In this document: in pieces, positions 1-9,731 of the stretch
Numbering within the stretch: position 1 is the stretch's first letter
Layout of the letters: each line of letters starts with the position of its first letter
Origin: JBEIUL01 sp044356865
GTDB taxonomy: Bacteria; Planctomycetota; Phycisphaerae; Phycisphaerales; SM1A02
Assembly: GCA_044356865.1 (NCBI GenBank)
Contig: JBIKVN010000001.1
Location: 1 to 42,746 of the forward strand
Direction of reading: 5' to 3'
Length of the DNA: 42,746 nucleotides
Program-made: the position numbers and the translations under genes
The notes under the pieces: generated by a model
Told to the model about the DNA's origin: nothing
Databases searched by the model: none
Seen by the model: only the letters and a program-made list of their open reading frames with translations

Positions 1-2
1 GC

Positions 3-284
3 GACGAGCCCGACTTCTATCCGCCCGCCGACCTCGGGGGCGTGTACGTGCTGCGGCCGGACGAGAAGGTCATCGTGAACCCGGGTTCGGTGGGGCAGCC
101 GCGGGACGGCGATCCGCGGGCCTCGTATGCGTTGCTCGAGACCGAGACCGACGCCGAGGGGCGGGTCGTGAACCGCATCGAGTTCCACCGGGTGGAGTAC
201 GATGTCCGCCGCACCGTGGACCGCATCCACGCGATCCCTGAACTCAGCAACTGGCTCGGTGACCGGCTGCTCGAGGGTCGCTGA
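3..284 (+). CDS. Metallophosphoesterase (YfcE/MJ0936-like), 3' end only
   Basis: The reading frame is already open at the left edge, so only the last 93 codons are visible. The segment VNPGSVGQPRDGDPRASYAL is the conserved C-terminal block of small calcineurin-like phosphodiesterases: the Asn-Pro-Gly-Ser-Val-Gly strand, then an acidic loop and a Tyr-Ala strand. The catalytic metal-binding motifs (DxH, GD, GNH, GHTH) would lie upstream, outside the window, so activity cannot be judged. The family hydrolyses phosphodiesters in the cytoplasm with Mn2+ or a similar metal; the substrate here is unknown. The stop lies 36 bases before yidC on the same strand, so co-transcription is possible. The family call is fairly sure; the exact function is not. 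Confidence 0.75.
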   Translation, partial: DEPDFYPPADLGGVYVLRPDEKVIVNPGSVGQPRDGDPRASYALLETETDAEGRVVNRIEFHRVEYDVRRTVDRIHAIPELSNWLGDRLLEGR

Positions 285-320
285 GGACGGGCGGATCTCC
301 GGTCGATCGCCGGATCCGCC

Positions 321-2552
321 ATGAGCCAACCCCAATCGAGGAAGTTCCTCTTCGCGTTCTTCTGCACGCTCGCCGTCTCGGCGATCGTCGCGGTCGTCGT
401 CCTGAACCGGAAGGCCGCGCCGCCGCCGGCCGAGGTCGCCCCGGCGCCGGTCGCCGAGAGTGCCCCGCCGCCGACCGCGACTCCGGCAACGCCGGCCGCG
501 GAAGCGAAGGCTCCGCCCGTGGCGCCCGCCGCCGCTCCGGCGGGTCGCCTCGTCGCCCGCGCCCCGGGCGAGATCGCCGCGCCGGCTTCGCTCGGCTCGC
601 TCGATCCGACGGTCGCCGCCTTCCGCCTGGACTTCGCGGCGAACTCGGCGGGCCTCGAGCGGATCACCTTCGCGAACTTCTGGAACACCATCTCCGAGGC
701 GACTTCGGCACGGCGCGATCCCGCGTCGCCGCCCGCCGAAAGCGGCCGCTATGTCCTGCAGACCGCGCAGCCGCTCGTCGAGCGGTACCTCACCGACTCG
801 ATCCCGCCGGTCGAGACGACCAGGAGCTTCTCGATCCCGGTGTTCGCCATGCACTCGATCGAGATCGATGGCGTGCCGGTTTCCACCTTCGGCGCGGTGT
901 GGTCATCGACCGCGCCCGGCTCGTTCGTCTCGGATCTCGTCGATGACGCGGGGAGCGCCCGCTTCCGCGTCCGCCGCGAGTTCCGCGTCGACGGCGCGTC
1001 GTACGAGATCACCGTCCGCCAGCGGGTCGAGAACCTGACCGATCGCCCCGCGAAAGTCCGCTGGATCAGCTACGGGCCGTCCGACCTGCCCGCCGACGAC
1101 ACCAGTTACATCGATGTCCGTCGCTTCCACTTCGGCTACCTGCTGCCGCCCGAGCGCGACCCGTCGCGGAAGGCGATCATCGCGACCGGCCAGATGTACG
1201 AACGGAACGCGGTCTCGAGCCGGATCCTTTCCGGTGACTTCTCGCTGTGGCCGAACGAGCCCAGCCGGGCGGGCCAGTACACGCTGTCGTGGTTCGGGGC
1301 GACGAACCGGTACTTCGCCCTGACCGTGCACGCCCCGTGGATGCCGCCCGATTCGCCCGCAACCGCGATCGGCCCCGCGATCGAGTCGGTTCGCGTGCGC
1401 GAGAACGGCATCCCGGTGCCGCCCACGACCTGGTTCGGCAGCAAGGAGCACCACACCAACGCCGATCGGCCCCCCGAGAACCTCATCCTCGCCGAACTCC
1501 ATTCGGCGGTGCAGGAGATTCCCGCGGGCGGGCTCGGGGCGTTCGACCTCGGGCTCTTCGCCGGACCGCTCGACTCGAAGCTGCTCGGTGCCGCCGAGCC
1601 GTACGCCTCGCTGAATCTGCAGCTGCTCATCGTCTACATGCTGTCGAGCTGCTGCTCGTTCTGCACCTTCGCGTGGCTGGCGAACTTCCTGATCGTCTTC
1701 CTGACCTTCCTGCACGACTACGTGGTCTTCGACTGGGGCATCGCGATCGTCGTGCTGGTGATCGTGGTGCGGGCCCTGCTGCATCCGATCATGAAGCGCT
1801 CGCAGATCCAGATGCAGCGGTTCAGCAAGGCGATGGCCGAGCTGAAGCCCGAGCTCGACGCCCTGCAGAAGCGGTACCGCGACGAGCCGACCCGCATGCA
1901 GCAGGAGCAGGTGCGGCTCTACCGCGAGAAGGGCATCAATCCCGCGGGCTGCATGGGCGGCATGCTGCCTTCGCTGCTCCAGACCCCGATCTGGATCGCC
2001 CTTTATGCGGTGCTTTTCTTCGCGTTCGAGCTGCGGCAGTCGCCGGCGTTCTTCGGCGTCTTCCAGACCCTCGGCGGCTGGAGTTTCCTCGGCGACCTGA
2101 GCCTGCCCGACAACTTCGTGCCGTTCGAGCGCAGCTACAAGTTCATATTCCTGACGATCTCCGGCATCAACCTGCTGCCGCTGCTCATGTCGGTGGTGTT
2201 CTACGTCCAGCAGCAATACCTGACCCCGCCGATGCCGAACATGTCGGAAGAGGCGAAGGCCCAGCAGAAGATGATGAAGTGGATGATGGTCATCATGTTC
2301 CCGCTGTTCCTCTATTCGGCGCCGAGCGGATTGACCCTGTACATCCTCACCTCGACCTGCATCGGCATCGTCGAGGGCAAGATCACCCGCCGCCACATCG
2401 AGAAGTACGGTCTCGACAAGCCGCAGAAGCCCGCGGCGAAGTCGGGCAAGACGGATCTCCTCGGCCGCATGGCCCGGAAGATGCTCGAGCGGGCCCAGGA
2501 AGATCAGCGGAAGAAGTCGCTGAAGACCTACAAGGATCGCGATCGCCCGTGA
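321..2552 (+). CDS. yidC: Membrane protein insertase YidC
   Basis: This 743-residue protein matches the long Gram-negative form of YidC/Oxa1, which inserts and folds inner-membrane proteins with or without SecYEG. A first membrane helix (about residues 9-28) is followed by an Ala/Pro-rich linker and a large periplasmic beta domain (about 95-420). The conserved 60KD_IMP core starts near residue 440. It contains the hairpin helix with the cytoplasmic loop carrying MQRFSKAMAELKPELDALQK, a Pro-Ser-Leu-Leu-Gln-Thr-Pro-Ile-Trp helix, and the terminal SAPSGLTLYILTSTCIGIVE helix. The basic C-terminal tail resembles the ribosome-contacting tails of other YidCs. The start ATG is the first in the frame and directly precedes the signal-anchor. 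The 3' end overlaps mnmE by four bases (GTGA), so the two genes are probably translationally coupled. A Cys-rich patch (SSCCSFC) near residue 440 is unusual. Confidence 0.96.
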   Translation: MSQPQSRKFLFAFFCTLAVSAIVAVVVLNRKAAPPPAEVAPAPVAESAPPPTATPATPAAEAKAPPVAPAAAPAGRLVARAPGEIAAPASLGSLDPTVAAFRLDFAANSAGLERITFANFWNTISEATSARRDPASPPAESGRYVLQTAQPLVERYLTDSIPPVETTRSFSIPVFAMHSIEIDGVPVSTFGAVWSSTAPGSFVSDLVDDAGSARFRVRREFRVDGASYEITVRQRVENLTDRPAKVRWISYGPSDLPADDTSYIDVRRFHFGYLLPPERDPSRKAIIATGQMYERNAVSSRILSGDFSLWPNEPSRAGQYTLSWFGATNRYFALTVHAPWMPPDSPATAIGPAIESVRVRENGIPVPPTTWFGSKEHHTNADRPPENLILAELHSAVQEIPAGGLGAFDLGLFAGPLDSKLLGAAEPYASLNLQLLIVYMLSSCCSFCTFAWLANFLIVFLTFLHDYVVFDWGIAIVVLVIVVRALLHPIMKRSQIQMQRFSKAMAELKPELDALQKRYRDEPTRMQQEQVRLYREKGINPAGCMGGMLPSLLQTPIWIALYAVLFFAFELRQSPAFFGVFQTLGGWSFLGDLSLPDNFVPFERSYKFIFLTISGINLLPLLMSVVFYVQQQYLTPPMPNMSEEAKAQQKMMKWMMVIMFPLFLYSAPSGLTLYILTSTCIGIVEGKITRRHIEKYGLDKPQKPAAKSGKTDLLGRMARKMLERAQEDQRKKSLKTYKDRDRP

Positions 2553-3865
2553 TCGGGATCGGCGGCACGATCGTCGCGACGGCGACGGCCGCGGCGGCCG
2601 GATCGCGAGGCGTGGTGCGGGTGTCGGGGTCCGATGCGGTGGCGGCGGCGAGGGCGTGCGCGACGATCGACGGGCGGACCGGGACGTTCCGGAGCGCGGT
2701 GCGGACCTCGCTCGGCGAGGTGCCGGTGATTGCGATGGTGTCGAGGGCTCCGGCGTCGTTCACCGGCGAGGACACGGTCGAGCTGGCGCTGACGGGCCAT
2801 CCGTCGCTGCTCGATGCCGTCGTGGCGGCGCTCCATGCCCATCCCGGCGTACGTCGGGCCGGGCCGGGCGAGTTCACGGCGCGGGCCTTGGCCGCGGGTC
2901 GGATCGACCTGCTCGAGGCCGAGGCGATCGCGATCGCGATTTCGGCCGCGGATGCCGAGGAAGTTGCGGCGGCCCGCGAGATCGCCCGCGGCGGGCTCGG
3001 CGCCTCGGCGCGGGAAGGGGCCGATCGGCTTGCCGACGTCCTGGCCGCCATCGAGGCCGGCATCGACTTCACCGACGAGGAGGACGTGGTCACCATGCCG
3101 CCCGAGCGGCTGTCGGCGGCGCTCGACGATGTCGAATGCAGGCTGCGGAACGAACTCGCGCCGCGGGCGGCGCGGGCGGCGGGGCGTGGCCACCTGCCAC
3201 TGGTCGCCCTGGTCGGGCCGCCGAATGCGGGCAAGAGCTCGCTGTTCAACGCCCTGCTCGGTCGCGAGCGTTCGGTGACCGCTCCGGTCCGTGGCACGAC
3301 GCGCGACGCGATCGTCGAGGAGCTCGTGATCGACCACCGCGGACGCCCGGTCCGGCTGGCGCTCGCCGATCTCGCCGGCGAGGGCACGACCGACGATCCG
3401 CTCGATGCGGCGTCGCGACGCCGTCGCGACGAGCTGGTGGCCGAAGCCGACCTGATCGTGCGGTGCGTGCCACCGGATGGGGCGATGCCGGCGTGCGATG
3501 CGCGGACGATCGTGGTCGCGACCAAGTGCGACCAGGGGCAATCCGCGAGCGATCACCTGGCTACGAGCGCCCGCACCGGAGTCGGGATCGAGATCCTGCG
3601 CCATGCGCTGGCCGGGCGATCGGTGGCGCTCGCGCCGCGCGAGTCGCTCGTCGACGCCGCGACCGGCCGCCACGTCGAAGCCCTCGAGCGGGCTCTGGCG
3701 GCGATCGCCCGGGCCCGCGCGCTCGTCCCGGGCGTTCGCGGCCGGCCCGAGATCGTCGCGGCGGCGGTGTCCGAAGCGATCGGTCCCCTTCGCGAGCTCA
3801 CCGGCGTCGGAACGCCCGACGAGGTGCTCGGCCGGATCTTCGCCCGCTTCTGCATCGGCAAGTGA
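2549..3865 (+). CDS. mnmE: tRNA modification GTPase MnmE (TrmE), divergent
   Basis: MnmE with MnmG installs the 5-carboxymethylaminomethyl group on wobble uridine 34. The frame is open far upstream, but homology begins at the GTG overlapping the yidC stop, giving 438 residues, close to the usual 450. The N-terminal folate-binding domain shows VVRVSG (22-27), SFTGEDTVEL (70-79) and GPGEFTARAL (105-114). The G domain has the P-loop GPPNAGKSS (223-231), switch I GTTRD (249-253) and a variant TKCD in place of NKxD. The C-terminal FCIGK carries the expected Cys (435). Oddities: the usual ELHCHGG is replaced by ELALTGHPS, and the switch II motif DTAGxR is DLAGEG (274-279). It may hydrolyse GTP differently from the textbook enzyme. 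The usual neighbour mnmG is absent. Confidence 0.92.
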   Translation: MIGIGGTIVATATAAAAGSRGVVRVSGSDAVAAARACATIDGRTGTFRSAVRTSLGEVPVIAMVSRAPASFTGEDTVELALTGHPSLLDAVVAALHAHPGVRRAGPGEFTARALAAGRIDLLEAEAIAIAISAADAEEVAAAREIARGGLGASAREGADRLADVLAAIEAGIDFTDEEDVVTMPPERLSAALDDVECRLRNELAPRAARAAGRGHLPLVALVGPPNAGKSSLFNALLGRERSVTAPVRGTTRDAIVEELVIDHRGRPVRLALADLAGEGTTDDPLDAASRRRRDELVAEADLIVRCVPPDGAMPACDARTIVVATKCDQGQSASDHLATSARTGVGIEILRHALAGRSVALAPRESLVDAATGRHVEALERALAAIARARALVPGVRGRPEIVAAAVSEAIGPLRELTGVGTPDEVLGRIFARFCIGK

Positions 3866-3887
3866 GTTCCGCCATACTGCGGCGGCC

Positions 3888-5936
3888 ATGCTGACCTCGC
3901 TTCTTGTCGCCGCGGCGATCTCGGCCGCGCACTCGCCGTCGCCGCCCGCCTTCGACATCACCAAGGAAACCCCCGCGGCCCGCGACGCCCGCATGGCGTG
4001 GTGGCGCGATGCCCGCTTCGGCCTGTTCATCCACTGGGGGCTCTATGCGATCCCGGCCGGCGAATGGAACGGGAAGGAGTACCCCGGCGCCGGCGAGTGG
4101 CTGATGAACCACGCGAAGATCCGCCCCGCCGATTACGAGCCGCTGCGCGACCGCTTCAACCCGGTCGAGTTCGACGCCAAGCGCTGGGTCGCGATCGCGA
4201 AGGCCGCGGGCATGCGGTACATCGTGATCACCAGCAAGCATCACGATGGCTTCTGCCTGTGGGATTCGCAGCTCACCGGGTGGGACGTCGCGAGCACGCC
4301 GTTTCGTCGCGACATCCTGAAGGAACTCGCCGCGGCCTGCCGCGACGCCGGCATTCGCCTCTGCTTCTACCACTCGATCATGGACTGGACGCACCCCGAC
4401 TACCTCCCGCGCCGCCCGTGGGACGCGCGTCCGGCCGATCCCGGGAGTTTCGCCCGCTACAAGCAATACCTGAAGGGCCAGCTCGCCGAGCTGCTGTCGG
4501 GCGAGTACGGCGACGTCGGCATCCTCTGGTTCGACGGCGAGTGGGAGAACACCTGGTCGCACGAGGACGGCGCCGAGATCGATGACTTCGTGCGGTCGCT
4601 CAAGCCCGACCTCATCGTGAACAACCGCGTCGACGTCGGCCGTGAGGGCATGCAGGGCATGACCCGCGGCGGCAAGTACCGCGGCGACTACGGCACGCCC
4701 GAGCAGGAGATTCCCGCGACCGGATTCCCCGGCGTCGACTGGGAAACCTGCATGACGATGAACGGCTCGTGGGGTTTCCACCGCACGGACCTGAACTGGA
4801 AAAGCGATGAGACGCTCATCCGCATGCTCGTCGACATCGCGAGCAAGGGCGGGAACTTCCTGCTGAACGTCGGGCCCGACGAGCTCGGGCGGATTCCCGA
4901 GGCGAGCGTCGAGCGACTGGCCGCGATGGGCCGCTGGCTCGAGGTGAACGGCGAGGCGATCTACGGGACCGGGCCGAGCGTCTTCCCGAAGCTCGACTGG
5001 GGTCGGTGCACGACGCGGAGCGCCGGGGGTACGCGGCTCTATCTGGGCGTCTTCGATTGGCCGAAGGACGGGAAGCTGCTGCTGCCCGGCCTCATCGACC
5101 GGCCGTCTGCGGTGCGGTTGCTGGCATCGCCCGGGACTTCGCTGGTCGCCCGCACCGTCGACGCCGGCGTCGAGATCGAGGTGCCGGCCACGGCGCCCGA
5201 TCCGATCGTGTCGGTGATCGCGGTCGATCTCGCCGGTCCGCCGCGGGTGGTCGGCGAGCCGCCGCTCGAGGCCGCTTCGTCGATGTTCGTCGGCACGGTC
5301 GACATTCGCACCTCGGTGCCGGAGGGCGTGACCGTCCGCTGGACCCGCGACGGCAGCGAGCCGACGGCGACCAGCGCGGTGTTCGATCGGACGGTCACGC
5401 TCACCGGACCCGCGACGGTGAAGGCCCGCGGTTTCCTCGACGGTCGTCCGGTGGGTGCGACGGCGTCACGGACGTTCACCCGGGTCACGCCGCGCCCGGG
5501 CGATCGGGCCGCCAGTACGCGGCCGGGCCTCGCGTTCCGTCGCTGGGATGGCACGTTCGATTCCGCGGCGAAGCCGTTCCCCGGCGAGCCGAAACTCGTG
5601 GGCGAGGTTCCGTCGGTGCGGATCGCCGGGCCGGCCCGCAGCGATCACTTCGGCCTCGAACTCGCAGGCTGGATCACCGTGCCGGCCGATGCGGTCTATC
5701 GGTTCTCGCTCGGCTCCGACGACGGCAGCGTCCTGTGGATCGGCGACACCACCGTCGTCGAGAACGACGGTCCGCACTCGATGCGCTACGCCAGCGGCGA
5801 GATCGCCCTCGGCCGCGGTTCGCATCCGGTCCTCATCCGCCACTTCGAACTCGACGGCGGCGACGACCTTGACCTCCGCTGGTCGGGCCCCGGCCTCGCC
5901 GAGGCCGCCGTGCCCGCCTCGGCGTTCACGCACTGA
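3888..5936 (+). CDS. Secreted alpha-L-fucosidase (GH29) with chitobiase-like and PA14 C-terminal domains
   Basis: The enzyme (682 residues) is predicted to release alpha-linked L-fucose from glycans outside the cytoplasm. The start ATG is the first codon followed by a short signal-peptide-like segment (1-15); the frame is open further upstream but that stretch is the mnmE shadow. The GH29 barrel (about 22-360) has FGLFIHWG (His49), the SKHHDGF motif (His118, His119) and GILWFDGEW with the expected nucleophile Asp216. A chitobiase/hexosaminidase C-terminal-like domain (about 460-540) contains TRDGSEPT. The last 130 residues match a PA14 domain, including YRFSLGSDDGSVLWIGD, probably a carbohydrate-binding module. 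It sits 22 bases after mnmE but is functionally unrelated to it. A paralogue that has lost catalysis lies at 9732-11636. Confidence 0.93.
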   Translation: MLTSLLVAAAISAAHSPSPPAFDITKETPAARDARMAWWRDARFGLFIHWGLYAIPAGEWNGKEYPGAGEWLMNHAKIRPADYEPLRDRFNPVEFDAKRWVAIAKAAGMRYIVITSKHHDGFCLWDSQLTGWDVASTPFRRDILKELAAACRDAGIRLCFYHSIMDWTHPDYLPRRPWDARPADPGSFARYKQYLKGQLAELLSGEYGDVGILWFDGEWENTWSHEDGAEIDDFVRSLKPDLIVNNRVDVGREGMQGMTRGGKYRGDYGTPEQEIPATGFPGVDWETCMTMNGSWGFHRTDLNWKSDETLIRMLVDIASKGGNFLLNVGPDELGRIPEASVERLAAMGRWLEVNGEAIYGTGPSVFPKLDWGRCTTRSAGGTRLYLGVFDWPKDGKLLLPGLIDRPSAVRLLASPGTSLVARTVDAGVEIEVPATAPDPIVSVIAVDLAGPPRVVGEPPLEAASSMFVGTVDIRTSVPEGVTVRWTRDGSEPTATSAVFDRTVTLTGPATVKARGFLDGRPVGATASRTFTRVTPRPGDRAASTRPGLAFRRWDGTFDSAAKPFPGEPKLVGEVPSVRIAGPARSDHFGLELAGWITVPADAVYRFSLGSDDGSVLWIGDTTVVENDGPHSMRYASGEIALGRGSHPVLIRHFELDGGDDLDLRWSGPGLAEAAVPASAFTH

Positions 5937-5953
5937 GACGAAAGCGAACTCCC

Positions 5954-6901
5954 CTGCGACTCCGCCTCACGCCCGCGAGCGCCGACGCGCTTCTTCTGAT
6001 TGCCGCCCTGATCTGGGGCGTGGGTTTCGTCGCGCAACGCCACGGCGCCGAGGTCTTCGGACCCTTCGGCTACACCGGCATCCGCTTCTCGCTTGGGGCC
6101 CTGCTGCTGTTGCCGTTCGTCCTCAGGTCGGCCCCGCCGATCGAGGGCCTCGACCGGCGAGCCACCCGTCGCGAGTACCTGAAGTGGGGCGGGCTGGCCG
6201 GACTCGTGATGGCGATCGCCGCGATCCTCCAGCAGGCCGGCATGGAGGACACGACCGCCGGCCACGGCGGCTTCATCACCTCGCTCTACGTGCTGTTCAC
6301 GCCGCTGCTGGCGATCCTCGTCGGGCGCGCGGTCGGCGTCGAGATCTGGCTCGCCTGCGGCCTGGCCCTCTGGGGTCTCTGGCTGCTCTCGATCAGCCCG
6401 GGGGCCGACGGCCTGACGATCAATCGCGGTGATCCGCTGGTGCTCGGCTGTGCGTTCATGTGGGCGATCCAGATCCTCATCGTCGCCCGCGCTTCGAAGG
6501 TGCTCGAACCGCTTCGCTTCGCCTTCCTGCAGTTCGCGGTCACCGGGATCCTCAGCCTCACCATCGCCCTCGCGATCGAGAAGCCGACGCTCGCCCAGGC
6601 CGGCGAGGCGTGGGGAGCCCTTCTGTACGGCAGCGTGTTTTCCGTGTGCCTGGCCTTCGTGATCCAGATGGTCGCCCAGCGCGTCGCGCCGCCGACGCAT
6701 GCCGCGATCATCATGAGCCTGGAGTCGGTGTTCGGGATGGCCGCGGGAGTCTGGTTGCTGTCCGAGCCGCTCGACGGGCGCAAGGTGCTCGGGGCGTCGC
6801 TCATGTTCGCGGCCCTGCTCGTGGCCCAGGTCGATCCACCGTGGCGCAAGAAGCGCGGGGCGGGAGATTCCGCGGACCTCGGCTCGACCGATAAGCGCTG
6901 A
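5954..6901 (+). CDS. EamA/DMT-superfamily exporter, non-canonical start
   Basis: An integral membrane protein with about ten helices in two EamA repeats. The first helix is the typical ALLLIAALIWGVGFVAQRHG and the second repeat begins near PLVLGCAFMWAIQILIVARA. Family members export amino acids, metabolites or drugs; the substrate is not predictable. The first ATG, GTG or TTG in frame is the GTG at 6020, which would cut the first helix in half. Homology requires a start upstream, where only CTG (5954) and ATT (5999) are available. I chose CTG 5954, 17 bases after the fucosidase stop; it is a guess. The alternatives are the ATT, a truncated protein from 6020, or a sequencing error. The family call is secure, the start is not. 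Confidence 0.82.
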   Translation: MRLRLTPASADALLLIAALIWGVGFVAQRHGAEVFGPFGYTGIRFSLGALLLLPFVLRSAPPIEGLDRRATRREYLKWGGLAGLVMAIAAILQQAGMEDTTAGHGGFITSLYVLFTPLLAILVGRAVGVEIWLACGLALWGLWLLSISPGADGLTINRGDPLVLGCAFMWAIQILIVARASKVLEPLRFAFLQFAVTGILSLTIALAIEKPTLAQAGEAWGALLYGSVFSVCLAFVIQMVAQRVAPPTHAAIIMSLESVFGMAAGVWLLSEPLDGRKVLGASLMFAALLVAQVDPPWRKKRGAGDSADLGSTDKR

Positions 6902-6929
6902 GGCGGATCCGCCTCGCGGACCTTATCGG
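6888..6929 (+). promoter_or_regulatory. Nested inverted repeat at the end of the exporter gene
   Basis: The outer arms CCGATAAG (6888-6895) and CTTATCGG (6922-6929) are perfect complements. Inside lies the perfect 16-base palindrome GAGGCGGATCCGCCTC (6900-6915). The structure spans the exporter stop codon. No T-run follows, so it is not a standard intrinsic terminator. It may be a transcript-end stabiliser, or part of a structured leader for the gene at 7053, since more short hairpins (CGCGG...CCGCG, CCGGGAGGCTCCCGG) follow up to 7030. The cobalamin riboswitch core could not be recognised. Confidence 0.4.
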
Positions 6930-7052
6930 GCGCGGCGATTCCGCATGGGTGAAACCGCGTCGTGAATCCGAAAGAGGGAGGCGTCGCGGGTCGGATCCGC
7001 GGCCCCTTCGCCGGGAGGCTCCCGGATCCCGTTCCCTCAGGTTGTTCCCGAC

Positions 7053-7745
7053 ATGAATCCCGAAGCGATCGTTGAAACGCTCTTCTCGCATCTCATCTCC
7101 GGCAACCGCGTCGAGTCGCGGAAGCTGGTCGAGAATCTCTATGCCTCGGGACTGCCCGCCGAGCGGGTGACCCGCGAGATCCTCTGGCCGACCCTCGAGA
7201 ATGTCCACGCCTTGCACCGGAACGACCAGCTGTCGAATCTCGCGCATCACTACGCCACGCGCCTGCTTCGGATGCTGGTCGACCAGGCCCAGGCGCGGTA
7301 CGACCAGAAGCCCCGCCGCAACCGCAAGGTCTGCCTCTTCTGCGGCCCGAACGAGCCCGAGGAGCTGGCCGGCCAGCTGGTGGCCGACCTCTGCGAGGCC
7401 GACGGCTACGAGGTGCTCTTCGCCGGCGGCGGCGTTGCGATGGACGAGATTCTCGAGGAAGTGCAGACGCACTCGCCCGACGTCCTGCTCATGTTCGCCT
7501 CGAGCAACCGTGACGCACCGAACATCCGGCAGCTCATCGACGCCATTCGCGAGATCGGTTCGTGCCCGAATCTCCAGATCGTGGTCGGTGGCGGCATCTT
7601 CAACCGGGCCCCGGGCCTGGCCGAGGAGATCGGTGCCGACCTGAACGCCAAGGGCCCGGCCGAGCTGCTCGACCTGCTCGCGAACGGCATCTCGGTCCGG
7701 CACGAGCGGAACGCGAAGCGGCTCCGCAGCCGCCACGCGGCCTGA
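7053..7745 (+). CDS. CarH-like cobalamin-binding-fold protein lacking the cobalamin ligands
   Basis: This 230-residue protein pairs an N-terminal helical bundle (about 1-85) with a Rossmann-like B12-binding fold (about 92-215), the layout of the C-terminal half of the CarH photoreceptor and of methionine synthase cobalamin modules. There is no DNA-binding domain. The residues that hold cobalamin are missing: where CarH has Trp-x9-Glu-His, this protein has His55, His65 and His66, and where DxHxxG is expected it reads PNEPEELAG, with Glu104 at the lower-ligand His position. The glycine-rich AGGG and VGGGI loops remain. It may bind another ligand or act as a protein-interaction module; alternatively it binds cobalamin without the axial His. 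The ATG start fits the domain start, and a strong terminator lies 23 bases past the stop. The function is unknown. Confidence 0.75.
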   Translation: MNPEAIVETLFSHLISGNRVESRKLVENLYASGLPAERVTREILWPTLENVHALHRNDQLSNLAHHYATRLLRMLVDQAQARYDQKPRRNRKVCLFCGPNEPEELAGQLVADLCEADGYEVLFAGGGVAMDEILEEVQTHSPDVLLMFASSNRDAPNIRQLIDAIREIGSCPNLQIVVGGGIFNRAPGLAEEIGADLNAKGPAELLDLLANGISVRHERNAKRLRSRHAA

Positions 7746-7768
7746 CCCGGGAACAAAGCCTCCTTGCA

Positions 7769-7802
7769 GGGACGACCGGCTTCCGGGCCGGTCGTCCCTT
7801 TT
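7769..7802 (+). terminator. Intrinsic terminator
   Basis: A perfect 12-bp stem, GGGACGACCGGC (7769-7780) with GCCGGTCGTCCC (7787-7798), and a six-base loop, is followed directly by TTTT. It ends the transcript of the gene at 7053. The hairpin also sits immediately beyond the stop of the converging HD-domain gene, but that strand has no T-run, so it is a clear terminator only for the plus strand. Confidence 0.9.
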
Positions 7803-8365
7803 CACGCGCCGGCCGGGCGCGGCGTCACCAGACCGGCGTCGCGGATCGCCTCGATGCATCGCGTGAGGTGGGCGTCCGGATCGACCCCGAGCTCGGCGAT
7901 GCCGCGGGCGATGTCGTCGCGATTCACCGCGGCGGCGAAGGCCGGCGTCTTGAGCTTCTTCCGCACCCCCGCCGCGTCGAGCGAAGCCAGACCGTCGGGC
8001 CGGACCCGCCCGCACGCGACGATGAAGCCGGCGAGCTCGTCCACCGCGAAGAGATGACGCGCCATCGCCGACCGTCGGGGCGTTCCGGTGCACTCGGCGT
8101 GGCCGAGAATCGCGTCGAGGATCTCGTCGTCGACGCCGAGGCCGCGCAGGTGGGCGACGCCCACCGTCGGATGCTCGGCGGGCGTCGGGTGCCGTTCGTA
8201 GTCGAAGTCGTGCAGCAACCCCGCAACCGTCCAGCGATCGATCTCGTCCGGGGCGACCTCGCGGGCGCCGCGGGCCATGCAAGCGGCGACCGCCTCCATA
8301 TGTATACGAAGCGAGGGGTTGGCCACCCACTCGTGCATGAGGCGACGGGCTTCCGTGATGTCCAT
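7802..8365 (-). CDS. HD-domain phosphohydrolase
   Basis: A 187-residue protein of the HD superfamily of metal-dependent phosphohydrolases. The likely metal-binding residues are the His in RIHMEAVA (about residue 22), the HD pair in GLLHDFDYERHP, His in LGHAE and the Asp in FAVDELAGF. This compact single-domain form with DFDYERHP is widespread and its substrate is unknown. The frame extends further upstream, but the ATG at 8365 begins a typical family N-terminus and lies 11 bases after the xylose isomerase stop, so the two genes probably form an operon. Its stop codon abuts the hairpin of the terminator at 7769-7802. The family call is strong; the physiological role is unknown. Confidence 0.85.
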   Translation of the reverse strand: MDITEARRLMHEWVANPSLRIHMEAVAACMARGAREVAPDEIDRWTVAGLLHDFDYERHPTPAEHPTVGVAHLRGLGVDDEILDAILGHAECTGTPRRSAMARHLFAVDELAGFIVACGRVRPDGLASLDAAGVRKKLKTPAFAAAVNRDDIARGIAELGVDPDAHLTRCIEAIRDAGLVTPRPAGA

Positions 8366-8376
8366 CCGGATGGTCC

Positions 8377-9693
<1,317 letters not shown>

Positions 9694-9731
9694 GTCGGGC
9701 TCCGCGCGGAGTGTAGCGGCGGGCCTGCGGA

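Noticed and set aside
1247..2548. Long plus-strand frame extending upstream of mnmE (872 residues in all)
   Set aside because: It overlaps yidC in another frame and reads as a low-complexity Arg/Ala-rich shadow; MnmE similarity begins at 2549.
6930..7052. Cobalamin riboswitch upstream of the CarH-like gene
   Set aside because: The conserved B12 box and the core could not be found; only generic hairpins are present.
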